DNA of 64,000 nt from Chrysemys picta bellii (Eukaryota; Chordata; Testudines; Emydidae), in NCBI RefSeq assembly GCF_011386835.1, contig NC_088796.1, forward strand, positions 65,981,468 through 66,045,467, written 5' to 3'. This document shows positions 30,803 to 41,272 of this stretch, piece after piece. The position numbers were made by a program, and so were the translations under genes. Positions within the stretch are counted from its first letter, which is position 1. Every line of letters starts with the position of its first letter. The notes below the pieces were generated by a model that had not been told where the DNA came from, made no database searches, and worked only from the letters and a program-made list of their open reading frames with translations.

Positions 30803-32063
30803 ATGGAGCCCGCTCAGATCACCGCGGCAATTATGAGCACTATAAACACCACACGCATTGTCCTGGAGTATATGCAGAGCCAGGACATGCCAAAGCAAAA
30901 CCAGGACCAGCCGAGGAGGCGATTGCAGCGCGGCGACGAGAGTGATGAGGAAATTGACATGGACATAGACCTCTCACAAGGCACAGGCCCCAGCAATGTG
31001 CAAATCATGGTGTTACTGGGGCAGGTTCATGCCGTGCAATGCCGATTCTGGGCCCGGGAAACAAGCACAGACTGATGGGACCGCATTGTGTTGCAGGTGT
31101 GGGATGATTCCCAGTGGCTGCAAAACTTTCGCATGCATAAGGGCACTTTCAAGGAACTTTGTGACTTGCTTTCCCCTGCCCTGAAGCGCCAGAATACCAG
31201 GATGAGAGCAGCCCTCACAGTTGAGAAGCGAGTGGCGATAGCCCTGTGGAAGCTTGCAACGCCAGACAGCTACCAGTCAGTCGGGAATCAATTTGGAGTG
31301 GGCAAATCTACTGTGGGGGCTGCTGTGATCCAAGTTGCCAGGGCAATCAAAGACCTGGTGATATCAAGGTTAGTGACTCTCGGAAACGTGCAGGCCATAG
31401 TGGATGGCTTTGCTGCAATGGGATTCCCAAACTGTGGTGGGGCGATAGATGGAACCCATATCCCTATCTTGGCACCGGAGCACCAAGCCACCGAGTACAT
31501 AAACCACAAGGGGTACTTTTCAATGCTGCTCCAAGCCCTGGTGGATCACAAGGGACGTTTCACCAACATCAACGTGGGATGGCCGGGAAAGGTACATGAT
31601 GCTCGCGTCTTCAGGCACTCTGGTCTGTTTCGAAAGCTGGAGGAAGGGACTTTCTTCCCAGAGAATAACCATTGGGGATGTTGAAATGCCTATAGTTATC
31701 CTTGGGGACCCAGCCTACCTCTTAATGCCATGGCTCATGAAGCCGTACACAGGCAGCCCGGACAGTAGTCAGGACCTGTTCAACTACAGGCTGAGCAAGT
31801 GCCGAATGGTAGTGGAATGTGCATTTGGACGTTTAAAAGCGCGGTGGCGCAGCTTACTGACTCGCTCAGACCTCAGCGAAAAGAATATTCCCATTGTTAT
31901 TGCTGCTCGCTGTGCGCTCCACAATATCTGTGAGAGTAGAGGGAGACATTTATGGCGGGGTGGGAGGTTGAGGCACATCGTCTGGCCGCTGATTACGCGC
32001 AGCCAGACACCAGGGCGGTTTGAAGAGCACAGCAGGGAGCGGTGCGCATCAGAGAAGCTTTGA
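30803..32063 (+). pseudogene. Harbinger transposase (DDE superfamily)
   Basis: The ATG at 30803 opens a frame with an acidic segment (GDESDEEIDMDIDLSQ). A TGA at 31073-31075, directly before a Trp codon, interrupts it. The same frame continues as VWDDSQWLQNFRM through a helix-turn-helix region (SYQSVGNQFGVGKSTVG) to the catalytic core: AIDGTHIPI (Asp codon 31448) and KVHDARVF (Asp codon 31598). A frame change near 31660 moves the remainder to the next frame: IVILGDPAYLLMPW and MVVECAFGRLKARW (Glu codon 31815), then CALHNICES. A further frame change near 31945 garbles the C-terminus. All three DDE acidic residues are present, but the chain is broken. The enzyme would cut the element out and insert it at TTA/TAA-like targets. 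Confidence 0.9.
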
Positions 32064-32220
32064 AAACGAGTTTTGTGACTGGCCAGGCTACGGTGTGAAA
32101 CTTCTCTTTGTTTCTCCTTGATAAACCCTCTGCCCCACCCCCCCACCCGGTTCACTCTACTTCCCTGTAAACCAACCACTCCACCCTTCCCTCCCCACTT
32201 CAAGCACCGCTTGCAGAGGC

Positions 32221-32226
32221 AATAAA
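32221..32226 (+). terminator. Poly(A) signal of the transposase gene
   Basis: AATAAA about 160 bases after the transposase reading frame, followed by a T-rich stretch (TTGTTACTTC). Confidence 0.65.
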
Positions 32227-32254
32227 GTCATTGTTACTTCACATTCATGCATTC

Positions 32255-32260
32255 TTTATT
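32255..32260 (-). terminator. Poly(A) signal of the Myb-like gene
   Basis: AATAAA on the minus strand, about 95 bases after the Myb-like stop at 32353. The two signals face each other with 28 bases between them. Confidence 0.65.
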
Positions 32261-32352
32261 AATTCATTACACAACTAGGGGGATAATTGCCAAGGTAGCC
32301 CAGGATGGGTAGGGGAGGAGGGAAGGAAAAGGACACACTGCAGTTTAAAACT

Positions 32353-32858
32353 TTAACTCTTATTGAAGGCCAGCCTTCTGATGCTCGGGCAATCATCTGG
32401 GGTGGAGTGACTGGGTGGCCGGAGGGGCCCCCCCCACCGTATTCTTGGGCGTCTGGGTGAGGAGGCTATGGAACTTGGGGAGGAGGGCTGTTGGTTACAC
32501 AGGGGCTGTAGCAGCGGTGTCTGCTCCTGCTGCCTTTCCTGCAGCTCAACCATACGCTGGAGCATATCAGTTTGATGCTCCAGCAGCCGAAGCATCGACT
32601 CTTGCCTTCTATCTGCAAGCTGACACCACCTATCATCTTCAGCCCGCCACTTGCTTTGTTCATCCTGCGATTCAGCCCGCCACCTCTCCTCTCATTCATA
32701 CTGTGCCTTTCTGTAGTCTGACATTGACTGCCTCCACGCATTCTGCTGTGCTCTTTCAGCGTGGGAGGACATCTGGAGCGCCGTGAACATGTCATCCCGA
32801 GTCCACCGTTTTCTCCTTCTAATCTTCACTAGCCTCTGTGAAGGAGAAACATTTGCAG
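32353..32858 (-). pseudogene. Harbinger Myb/SANT-like gene, exon 2
   Basis: A minus-strand acceptor (CTCCTCCACCAG, AG at 32860-32859) precedes an exon whose frame joins exon 1 in phase 1. It encodes a basic segment (LVKIRRRKRWTRDDMF), a Glu/Arg/Trp-rich helix (YRKAQYE, RWRAESQDEQSKW), a coiled-coil-like stretch (LLEHQTDMLQRMVELQERQQ) and a Pro/Ser-rich tail ending at a TAA (32353-32355). An in-frame TGA at 32692-32694 breaks it. The structure agrees with Harbinger accessory proteins, which pair a trihelix Myb domain with a C-terminal coiled coil. The splice junction is inferred from consensus and frame agreement. Confidence 0.8.
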
Positions 32859-33785
32859 CTGGTGGAGGAGAAGGGAGAGGTGGTTAAAAAAGACACATTT
32901 TAGAGAACAATGGGTACACTCTTTCACATAAAATTTTGCTGTTCACATTACACAGCACATGTGCTTTCGTTACAAGGTCGCATTTTTCCTCTTATGTTGA
33001 GGTCCTGCCAGTTTGGTGTGAGAGATCACTCACACAGTGCCAGGCAACAGATATCGGCTTGCAGACAGCCATGGTAAGCCATAGTCTTTTGGCTTTTTTA
33101 ACCTTCTTAACATGTGGGAATGGTTTCAACCAGTAGCGCCCTCATTTCCCATACCAAGCACCCGTTGGGTTGGCCATTTAAAATGGGTTTGCAATGTAAA
33201 AGGAGGGGCTGTGGTTTCCGGTTTAACATGCAGCACAAACCCAACTAACCCCCCTCCCCCCCACACCCAATTATCGGGGATGATCACTTCACCCCTTCCC
33301 CCCACTGGCTAAAAGCGGGGAACATTTCTGTTCAGCCGAGCAGGAACGGGCACCTCTGAATGTCCCCTTAATAAAATCGCCCCATTTCAACCAGGTGACC
33401 GTGAATGATATCACTCTCCTGAGGATAACAAAGAGCGACAAGGAATGGATGTTGTCTGCATGCCAGCAAACACCTGGACCATACGCTGGCATGCTTTGTT
33501 ATGCAATGATTCCAGACTACGTGCTACTGGCCTGGTGTGGTAAAGTGTCCTACCATGGCAGACGGGATAAGGCAGCCCTCCCCAGAAACCTTTTGCAAAG
33601 GCTTTGGGAGTACATGAAGGAGAGCTTTCTGGAGATGTCCCTGGAGGATTTCCGCTCCATCCCCATACACGTTAACAGACTTTTCCAGTAGCTGTACTGG
33701 CTGCGATTGCCAGGGCAAATTAATCATTAATCATTAAACATGCTTGCTTTTAAACCATGTGTAATATTTACAAAGGTACACTCAC
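32859..33785 (-). other. Inferred intron of the Myb-like gene (927 bp)
   Basis: Donor GTGAGTGTACC at 33785 downward and acceptor CCTCCACCAG ending at 32859 on the minus strand. Joining the flanking exons keeps one frame. On the opposite strand it contains the open frame 33284-33691. Confidence 0.75.
33284..33691 (+). CDS. Unrecognised 135-codon open frame within the Harbinger element
   Basis: The plus-strand frame is open from just after a TGA (33281-33283) to a TAG (33689-33691). The translation looks protein-like: HFCSAEQERAPLNVPLIKS, then GMLCYAMIPDYVLLAWCGK, ALPRNLLQRLWEYMKESF and a final SIPIHVNRLFQ. There is no ATG in the first third (first ATG near 33447), and a splice-acceptor-like CATTTCAACCAG lies at 33383-33394, so this may be a 3' exon. 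ATTAAA at 33733-33738 could serve as its poly(A) signal. It has no lesion although both known genes of the element have several. I do not recognise any domain. It lies antisense within the Myb intron. It may be a third element-encoded protein, a captured host exon, or chance. Confidence 0.5.
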   Translation, partial: SLHPFPPLAKSGEHFCSAEQERAPLNVPLIKSPHFNQVTVNDITLLRITKSDKEWMLSACQQTPGPYAGMLCYAMIPDYVLLAWCGKVSYHGRRDKAALPRNLLQRLWEYMKESFLEMSLEDFRSIPIHVNRLFQ

Positions 33786-34371
33786 CAGAGGTCCCCTGTG
33801 TGCCCTCATGGTCTGGGAGCATGCCTTGGGTGAGTTCGGGGGTTACTGGCTCCGGGTCCAGGGTGATAAACATATCCTGGCTGTTGGGGAAACCGGTTTC
33901 TCTGCTTCTTTGCTGCTTTGAGCTATCTACTTTATCTTCATCCTCATCTTCCTCGTACCCTGAACCCTCTTCCCTGTGTGTTTCTCCAGTGACGGAGTCA
34001 TAGCACACGGTTGGGGTAGTGGTGGCTGCACCCCCTAGCATGGCATGCAGCTCCGCGTAGAAGCGGCATGTTTACGGCTCTGCCCCAGACCTTCTGTTTG
34101 CCTCTCTGGCTTTGTGGTAGGCTTGCCTTAGCTCCTTCATTTTCATGCGGCACTGCTGTGCGTCCCTGTTATGGCCTCTGTCCTTCATGGCCTTGGAGAC
34201 CTTTTCTAATATTTTGCCATTTTGTTTACTGCTACGGAGTTCAGCTAGCACTGATTCATCTCCCCATATGGCGAGCAGATCCCGTACCTCCCATTCGGTC
34301 CATGCTGGAGTTCTTTTGCGATCCTGGGACTCCATCACGGTTACCTGTGCTGATGAGCTCTGCATGGTCAC
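33786..34371 (-). pseudogene. Harbinger Myb/SANT-like gene, exon 1
   Basis: Starts at an ATG (34371; a second ATG two codons on is equally likely). Residues 18-90 form the trihelix Myb-like domain: KRTPAWTEWEVRDLLAIW (Trp24, Trp27, Trp36), LAELRSSKQNGKILEKVSKA, then DAQQCRMKMKELRQAYHKA. An in-frame TAA at 34072-34074 follows GAEP; beyond it the same frame continues with TCRFYAELHAMLGG and a very acidic stretch (GYEEDEDEDKVDSS) to the splice donor at 33786. TAA could derive from CAA by one change. The protein would bind the element ends and recruit transposase. It is transcribed toward the transposase gene. Confidence 0.88.
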
Positions 34372-34683
34372 CTGTGCTCTCCACGCTGGGCAAACAGGAA
34401 ATGAAATTCAAACGTTCACGGGGCTTTTCCTGTCTACCTGGTCAGTGCATCTGAGTTGAGAGTGCTGTCCAGAGCGGTCACGAAGTACTGTGGGATAGCT
34501 CCCGGAGGCCAATAACGTCAAATTCCATCCACACTACCCCAATTCCGACCCGTGAAGGCCGATTTTATCACTAATCCCCTCGTCAGAGGTGGAGTAAAGA
34601 AACCGGTTTAAAAGGGCCCCTTAAGTCGAAAGAAATGGCTTCGTCGTGTGAACGTGTCCAGGCTTAATTTGATTTAACGCTGC

Positions 34684-34718
34684 TAAAGTCGACCTAAACT
34701 CGTAGTGTAGACCAGGCC
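34684..34718 (-). repeat. Harbinger right terminal inverted repeat
   Basis: Reverse complement reads GGCCTGGTCTACACTACGAG then TTTAGGTCGA, pairing imperfectly with the left end. Confidence 0.85.
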
Positions 34719-34721
34719 ATA

Positions 34722-36340
34722 GATGGACCCATTCCTCCAAATTAGAGCTTGCTGCTGTTCCAAATTTCTCCAGAGCTCAGGTGTTTTAGCCCATTGTAGA
34801 AAATGCTAGCGGCAAAAGTCACACATGAATCCTCATTCAGTTTCTCAAAACTCAGCAGTGCTTGGATCTGGGATTTTTGGTTCAGGCCATCCCTAACTAA
34901 AATTGTTTCAAATAGTAGTGGGAGACGAAGCCTGACTTAGGGCTTGACCCAAAGCAAACTGTCATTGGAAAAAATTCCCACTAATTTTAATAGGCTTTGG
35001 ATAAGATCCGTATGTAGGGTCAAGCCTGACTCCAGATGTACAGTACCTTCCCTCTTAACTTATATATGTATATTTAATTTTAAACATTCACTTTAATAAT
35101 TTTTTAAAATCTGTTCTTAGTTTAAAAAATTAGTTCAGTCTAGGCCTGGGCCTTTTTGTCTTTGTTACCTAATGCCTATCTGCTTTTTTCCTGAGTATTT
35201 TTTGCCAATGTTTGTATCAATGTAAAGAGTCTGGGATATCACAGTAACCAGATTTAGAAAAGTATCTATGATCAAGTATGTGGGTGACCAGCAAAATGTA
35301 TTACAAAAATGTTCTAAATCAGGAAACTTCCATGCAGATGTTCCTATTTTTTCCTGACATTTCTTGTATGGCGTGTGTTGTAAAAGTGGGAAGGGGGAGG
35401 TGCGGGAAACCACTAAAACTTGTTAAACTTCCCACAAAATATTGACAAAGTATGGGGAAAATCCTTACAACTGTCCACAATTCTAAAATTTCCCTCCACA
35501 TTTTCCCCCTATAGTTAACATAATAAAATAGTTTAATTGAAGGGAAAATGATGTCCCTACCTCCATGGGCAAACAGGGCGCCTGGAAGCATAACAAAAGC
35601 ATTTCTGCTACACTGGGTGAGGGGAGTCAGTGTTTCAGGTAGTGTGCTTCCCTTGAATACAGAACCCAGCTCTGAGGTAACTCTTTAAAGAGCAGTGAGC
35701 TGGGGGAGTTGGGGCAAAATGTCATGATCCATTATAATGCAGAGTTTCTATTCTCCCTCTCCCACTTCCTCCTCTACAGATGGTGAATGGTGAAAGCATG
35801 GAGGCTACTTCTATAATTAGATTTGAGCAAACTGTGCATTCCCTTTGTTACCAATCTACATCTTAGACACAGGACTCCTCCCCTCTTCCTCAGAGAGATC
35901 CCCAGAACTCAGCCAATATAAGGATAGGAAGTGCTTCTCAAAACTTGCTGTGCAATCCATGTTCAGTACTCCACTTTGCCCTGTGCTGCCATATAATAAA
36001 TTAGTATTTCCATCCTCTTAGCTCCCCAGAAGAGTTTCTGCAAAATCAAACAGAGAGCAGAAGGGGAGTGAAAACATTTTAAACCAATCAATAATGGGCT
36101 TGTATTGCCTTTTTCAGCTAAACTCCGTGGGACTGATGGAAGGACTATGGGTCCTGCCCTATTTCCATCCTTCACTGTGTGGATCCCTTATAGGGAGCAG
36201 AATGGAATAGGATTCAGAGATATCCAAGGCCTCTTCCACACACATAAAGTGCTCAGGGAATAACAGGCTAAATTTTGATCCAATAAGTCAGGGATCAGAC
36301 CAGGTCTTCACTTTCAGAAGACATTGGAAAAAGCTTAAAA
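34722..36340. other. DNA without recognisable gene; one degraded inverted repeat
   Basis: 34938-35030 (GGGCTTGACCCAAAGC ... GGCTTTGGATAAGATCCG, AGGGTCAAGCC) is a degraded palindromic repeat related to that at 14052. The rest is AT-rich and unassigned. Confidence 0.5.
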
Positions 36341-36344
36341 CACC

Positions 36345-37435
36345 AACAGAAGATGTTTTAAAACTTCCTTGATGTTATTAAAGCATTTGATAGTGTCTAC
36401 AGAGAAGCCGTCTGGAAGATCTTGAGACATCGTGGAATTCTAACAAAGATTGTTAATTTGATAAAGTCTTTGTATGATGAGTCTGTGTGCTGCATCAGGA
36501 CAGAGAATGAAGACACAATGGTTTAGGATTGTTCCTGGCATAAGGCAAGGTTGCATAATATCCCTACATCTCTTTGCGTTGTCATAAATTTTGTGATGAG
36601 AAGAGAGATGGCTGCTGCCAAGGACATTGGTACCATTTGGGCAAGAGATAATCTGTAAGACTTTTAGATATTGAAGATGATATTGTCATACTGATACCAC
36701 AGTGGATGAAATGAAAAGACTTTTCACTAGCATAAAAGCAGAAGCTGATAAAGTCAGACTTCATATCTGTACACAGAAGACCAAGACCATAGAGATAGGA
36801 AAGAATTCTATCAACACTGGAAATGTGTGATTGATGGAGAAGAGTGCAAAAGAGTTGATGACTTCATCTGTCTTGGAAGTACAATATCTTCTAATGGCCA
36901 TTGGTAAAGCCAAAGGATCATTTTCCTGTTTGTCAAACATCTGGAAGAGTAAGAAGATACATCTGCAGACTAAAATGAGATTGTACAATGCTACTGTCCT
37001 CCTGACACTACTGTATGCCTCAGAAACATGGCAGATGGTAGAAGTACACAACAGGAAGCTGAATGCTTTCTACCAGCATTGTTTTTAGAAGAATCTTGGG
37101 AAATTATTGGAGAGATTATGTAACCAACATAGAAGTGTTGTGATCCACAGATCAGCAGATTGTAGACTCCATAATTAAATTAAGATACTTAGAATGGTTT
37201 GGCCATGTCACCAGGCCACCCCAAGGCAGAAGTACAAAGTATGTTTTAGGATTCCACGTGGAGGGAGGAGAAGTTGTGGAGGACAAAGAATGATATCACT
37301 GGATGATCAAAAAGGATGCTGCTATCAACCAGACAATTTACAATGGAGTCAAACATCTTGCTCTTGACAGACAACAGTGGTAAAAATGGGTTGCCTCATC
37401 TGCCAGTAGACACAAGAAATTCTAAGTCTTTTCCA
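36345..37435 (+). mobile_element. Second LINE family: RT and post-RT region, heavily broken
   Basis: Plus-strand frames give DVIKAFDSVYREAVWKIL (RT motif A) near 36372, PGIRQGC (motif B) near 36535, ECKRVDDFICLGSTISSNG near 36840, WKSKKIHLQTKMRLYNATV and LLYASETWQMVEVHNRKLNAF near 36940-37070, then remnants to about 37430. Many frame changes and stops; motif C is not recognisable. It is similar in type to, but different in sequence from, the LINE at 3940-6825. It makes no product. Clade not assigned. Confidence 0.8.
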
Positions 37436-39640
37436 CATAGAAAGGATGAGAGCTGCATATAGTGTGTCCCCATCACATGCAGACTTTGGGGCATGATCTT
37501 CCCCCTGTTTGGGGTTTTAGATTCATGCCCATGGTCCAGATCCTCAGCTAGAATGAATCACTGCAGCACATGTTATTGCATTTCAGAATTATAATAGGAT
37601 GAAGCAAGTCATTACATCCAACTTTTTTTCTACTTACATAAAATTAACAATTTTTGGTTTCTCTGTGGAACCACTTGGACAAATTACTAGACCTCCCCTT
37701 TCAAAGAATCTCCTTTTTCCTTTAAGTTTTAGTTGTTTTCCTTCATTGGGGTATTTTTCTTAGGCTTTTCATAATATGATTATTAATGTCAGTTTATTTT
37801 AACAGCCCTTAAAATCATCTTGAAGGAATCAGAAATGGGCAAGCAAAGACATCATTTTACATACACCTATTGTATGTGTGCATATGGGGAATGGGGTAAG
37901 GGAGAAGTGCTGGATGCATGCCACAGATGTGCTATGCACAAAGTCCTTTTATAGAGTGACTAGATCATCCCTATGGTTAAGACTAAAATGCACTTCCTAA
38001 CTATTTAATAATGCCGCATTGTGAACTGCAATGATCTCCCCTTGAAGACAAACAGCTTTTCAGTCACTTTATGCACTACAAGCATTCTAGCCATGAGCCC
38101 ACATCAATTACAAGGAAAACAGAATAACCCTCTCTTTCTCATATATGCTGCTGTTATTTAAAGGGTCGTTCCAAGTGGAATAATGCCAACATTTCTACCC
38201 TAAGGCCTTCTTCCGCATACTCACAGATGTCTGGCAGAGATTACAGACAGCACATGGGCCTGCTCGCCATTTTGAGACCAAGCTCACAATACTACCCAAC
38301 AGCTGAGTGTCCAGATGACATCATGCTGAGGAGTCCCTTACTAATCTGAAAGGAGATGATTTCCTCTGAGCACAGGAGAAACCACATATCCCAAGTGTGG
38401 CCAGTGTTAAAACGTGAAAGAAAACTTGGTGAAAAACTCATAACATCTTATCATTTTGAGGATAACTATTGTGTTATCACGTGTGTTATTGTGTTATCAC
38501 GTGCAGGGTGAAATTTACAGCACTAGCACGCTCCTGCCAGCAGCAGTCCTGAGGTAAATGCTTGCATCAGCTAGCAACTTCTCTGCCTCTGGCCAGGCAT
38601 TCCTTTTCCTCCCAGCAGTATAGAAAAAAATGGGGGAGAAAAAAGAAAAATACTCTGTGATCCAGTGCTCCACTCCACCATGTCCCCATGGAAAAAGAGG
38701 AAAATAACTTGCTCCCCACCACCACCCATTGATTTAGTCAGCAGTGGTCTTTTCTTCTGGCTTTAATGGGAGAGGGAACAAAAGGATTACATCAGATGCC
38801 TCCCTTTTAGTGTCCCAATGCCAACAAGCCCTTGAGGTCTACTCCCATTTCCTTGGAGCTGTATTTTGGGGTGGCATTGGTGGCTGTCTACATTCCTTCG
38901 GTGTCTTAGGTAGGCAGACAGTTAGCTCTCCTCCTCGGAGTATTGGAAGCAGCTTGCTGGCCTGCTTCCTAGGCCTACTTTTCCCTCCTCAGCTAGGGGG
39001 AAAGAGTTCTGGCTACAAATAGCTCAAATAGCTCCCTCTAATTTTTATAGGGGGGGAAGTATTCGATGGAATTGGCTGCAGAGAGAAGTTAGAGGCTGCA
39101 GAGAACTCCCTCTGAGCTCTACCATTCTGCTTTCCCTTCAAAATCCATTTCACTCATTTCTTGCTCTCAGCATTTTTGCCTGAGTCCAAGAGACTAACAT
39201 CAATCTGCAAGAATAATCGTTTCTGTTTTCAGGCAACACTGTGTATGGGTGCTGAGAACTTTACTCCTTAGTTAAGCAGTGGTTGTGTAATGCCTCTAAC
39301 AGCAATAAGATACACCATGGGGGGCAGAGGGGAGCTACATCAGTGAAGACTGAATCTACAGCAGTTAATTAAAGTCCACATTCTGCTCAAAGATACTTGT
39401 ATTATGCTCCTATTGGGCTTCAACCTACTCCATTTGGCGTAAATGAGAATTTCACCATTAACTTAATTGGAAGCAGGATCAGGCCCATTGACTTCAGTGG
39501 GAGTCCTACCCATCCATATGAGAAAAAGATCATGGAAAAGATGAACTCCTGGAATAAAAACCAGGCACGTAAAATAAAAATATTTTTTCTATACTCTTTT
39601 AACTATGAAAATTTCAATGACACAAACATTTAAACTATGC
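37436..39640. other. DNA without recognisable gene
   Basis: A direct repeat at 38469-38505 duplicates TTGTGTTATCACGTG. 39440-39510 contains the dispersed GGATCAGGCCCATTGACTTC unit. No gene supported. Confidence 0.5.
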
Positions 39641-39643
39641 TTG

Positions 39644-40439
39644 TGTCACAGATCTAGTTCCTTGCTTTGAGCGTCTAGGGATGCAATCCTTATGTCTGAT
39701 ACACCTTTTGGCATTGTGCACCCCGTGGCCCAGTCCTCAAACTACTGCCATTTCCCCCAAGCCTCTCCATCACCTTTTGCACATTTCCCAGAATCCCATC
39801 AAAGGTGTGAGCCTTCTGGTTTACAGTTCACCTCTTTAGGGGTATGTGACAATGAAAACCAACAGACACGCAGATAGACTTTGTACAGGATTCTAAAGCG
39901 CAATGTCTCTTTAATTAGCAGCACAAGAGATACACAAATCTAGACAAAATAATAAACACACCTGTACGCATTTTCCATGCCTGTGTTTCCTCACTACTCT
40001 GGAGAGATCTTTGGGCTTGGACTCACAGATCTAGCCCAGTGATCATTTCCTGACCTTGCATGGTCCATAGTTAATCCAGAGTCCCCCTACTACAAAAGCA
40101 TATGTGATTTTCCTCTCTCCTGCCCAAAATTTCTTGTCCCTCCAAAAAACCCTTTTACTCTTTCTGTGAGTCCTTTTTGTTACCTTTGTCCTGTTTGGGG
40201 ATTTTCCGCTCTCTTCTCTTCCTCCTCTATGCAAACTAGTTGGAGGATAGCTCCAGCACAACCCCTTGTTAGCATAGTAATTGTTTGGTCAGAGCACAAT
40301 CATTAAGGTTAAAGAGTCTCCATTGGCCATGGTCTGATAGATATGTGCTGCTCCCCACATCACAAATGGTGGTTTCCACATTCATATAGAGGCAACCAGA
40401 ATTCATGAGTTTTACATACAGATTCCCCAAATTGTCACA
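39644..40439. mobile_element. Putative solo LTR, ~796 bp
   Basis: Begins TGTCACAGATC and ends AATTGTCACA, so has TG...CA termini with an inverted end pair. The flanks are GCTTG (39639-39643) and GCCTG (40440-40444), a 5-bp duplication with one mismatch. It has AATAAA near 39951. No internal region adjoins. Length fits an LTR, but the family is unknown to me and orientation is undecided. Confidence 0.55.
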
Positions 40440-40444
40440 GCCTG

Positions 40445-41120
40445 CTATGTATATTAAATAATCCTTGCAGTATTTACACCATTTGCAAGCATTTGGGGGA
40501 AGAATGTTAAGTTGTAATGAAAGAACATATGTTCTGTAATGACTACATGATTCTTATGATACCAGATACATAAATTATAATACATAAAATTGGCTTTAAA
40601 CATTCTCTATTTGGTATGTGACATTTTATGGGTGACAGTGGAATAGAAGTGCATTTGAAAATTATATAGTTAAAATGATTTGTGTTTATGTCTGAGCTTA
40701 AGGAGGGGCAAATGTTATTTTAAGTTTCCTGAATCACCCTGTAGGTTCCTCCTCTCTGTTCTCCTTGACATGCACATTCCCTACCCACTTCCCATCTCTT
40801 AAACATCCAATGATTTTGCTTACCAATTGCTAAGATCATTTCTTTGCCCATCCCTCTGACCATATCAGACCCCACTTCTGGACCTCTCCACTAGCTTTCC
40901 ATTTTTCAGTGCATCAAGTTACTAGCTGAATAAAGTTAAATTACCACTTTAATTTATTTGCAGATATAGTTCAAAAAGTCTTATCTTAACTTGATGCAGA
41001 CTATAACCAAAACAGGAGATAGAATCTAAATTAAGATTGAATTTACATTGGCTACCACCTTCATGTATTACTTAACATATATATTTAAATTATTTACTGT
41101 AATATTGTATCAGGGAGTCT
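40445..41120. other. AT-rich DNA without recognisable gene
   Basis: No feature supported. Confidence 0.5.
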
Positions 41121-41124
41121 CAAG

Positions 41125-41272
41125 GACAGCACCTTTATCCCCATTTTACAGATGGGGAAACTGAGGCACAAAGAGGTTAAAATGACTTACTTGAGTCACC
41201 CAGTTGGAGCTAGGCAGAGCTAGGATTAGACCCCAAGTCTCCTGAGTCCCAGTCAATAATCATTTTACTTAT
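41125..41272 (-). mobile_element. MIR-type SINE
   Basis: CCATTTTACAGATGGGGAAA, CTGAGGCACAAAGAGGTTAA and CCAAGTCTCCTGAGTCCCAG are the reverse complement of MIR landmarks. Plus-strand reading of the antisense indicates a minus-strand copy. Confidence 0.8.

Larger units (their letters stand above)
29736..34718. mobile_element. PIF/Harbinger DNA transposon, full length (~5.0 kb)
   Basis: The left end GGGTATGTCTACACTACGA matches the reverse complement of the right end (GTCTACACTACGAG). Flanks are TTA (29733-29735) and ATA (34719-34721), consistent with the 3-bp target site of this superfamily, one base changed. Inside are the two genes that define PIF/Harbinger: a DDE transposase (plus strand) and a Myb/SANT-like protein (minus strand), converging on facing poly(A) signals at 32221 and 32260. 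The pair is known to act together in excision and integration, the Myb-like partner aiding nuclear entry and end binding. Both genes carry stops or frame changes, so this copy cannot act alone. A third unexplained open frame lies inside the Myb intron. Confidence 0.9.

Noticed and set aside
31088..31090. GTG start for the transposase
   Set aside because: The frame is continuous upstream to the ATG at 30803 apart from one TGA, so 31088 is only the first codon found after that stop.
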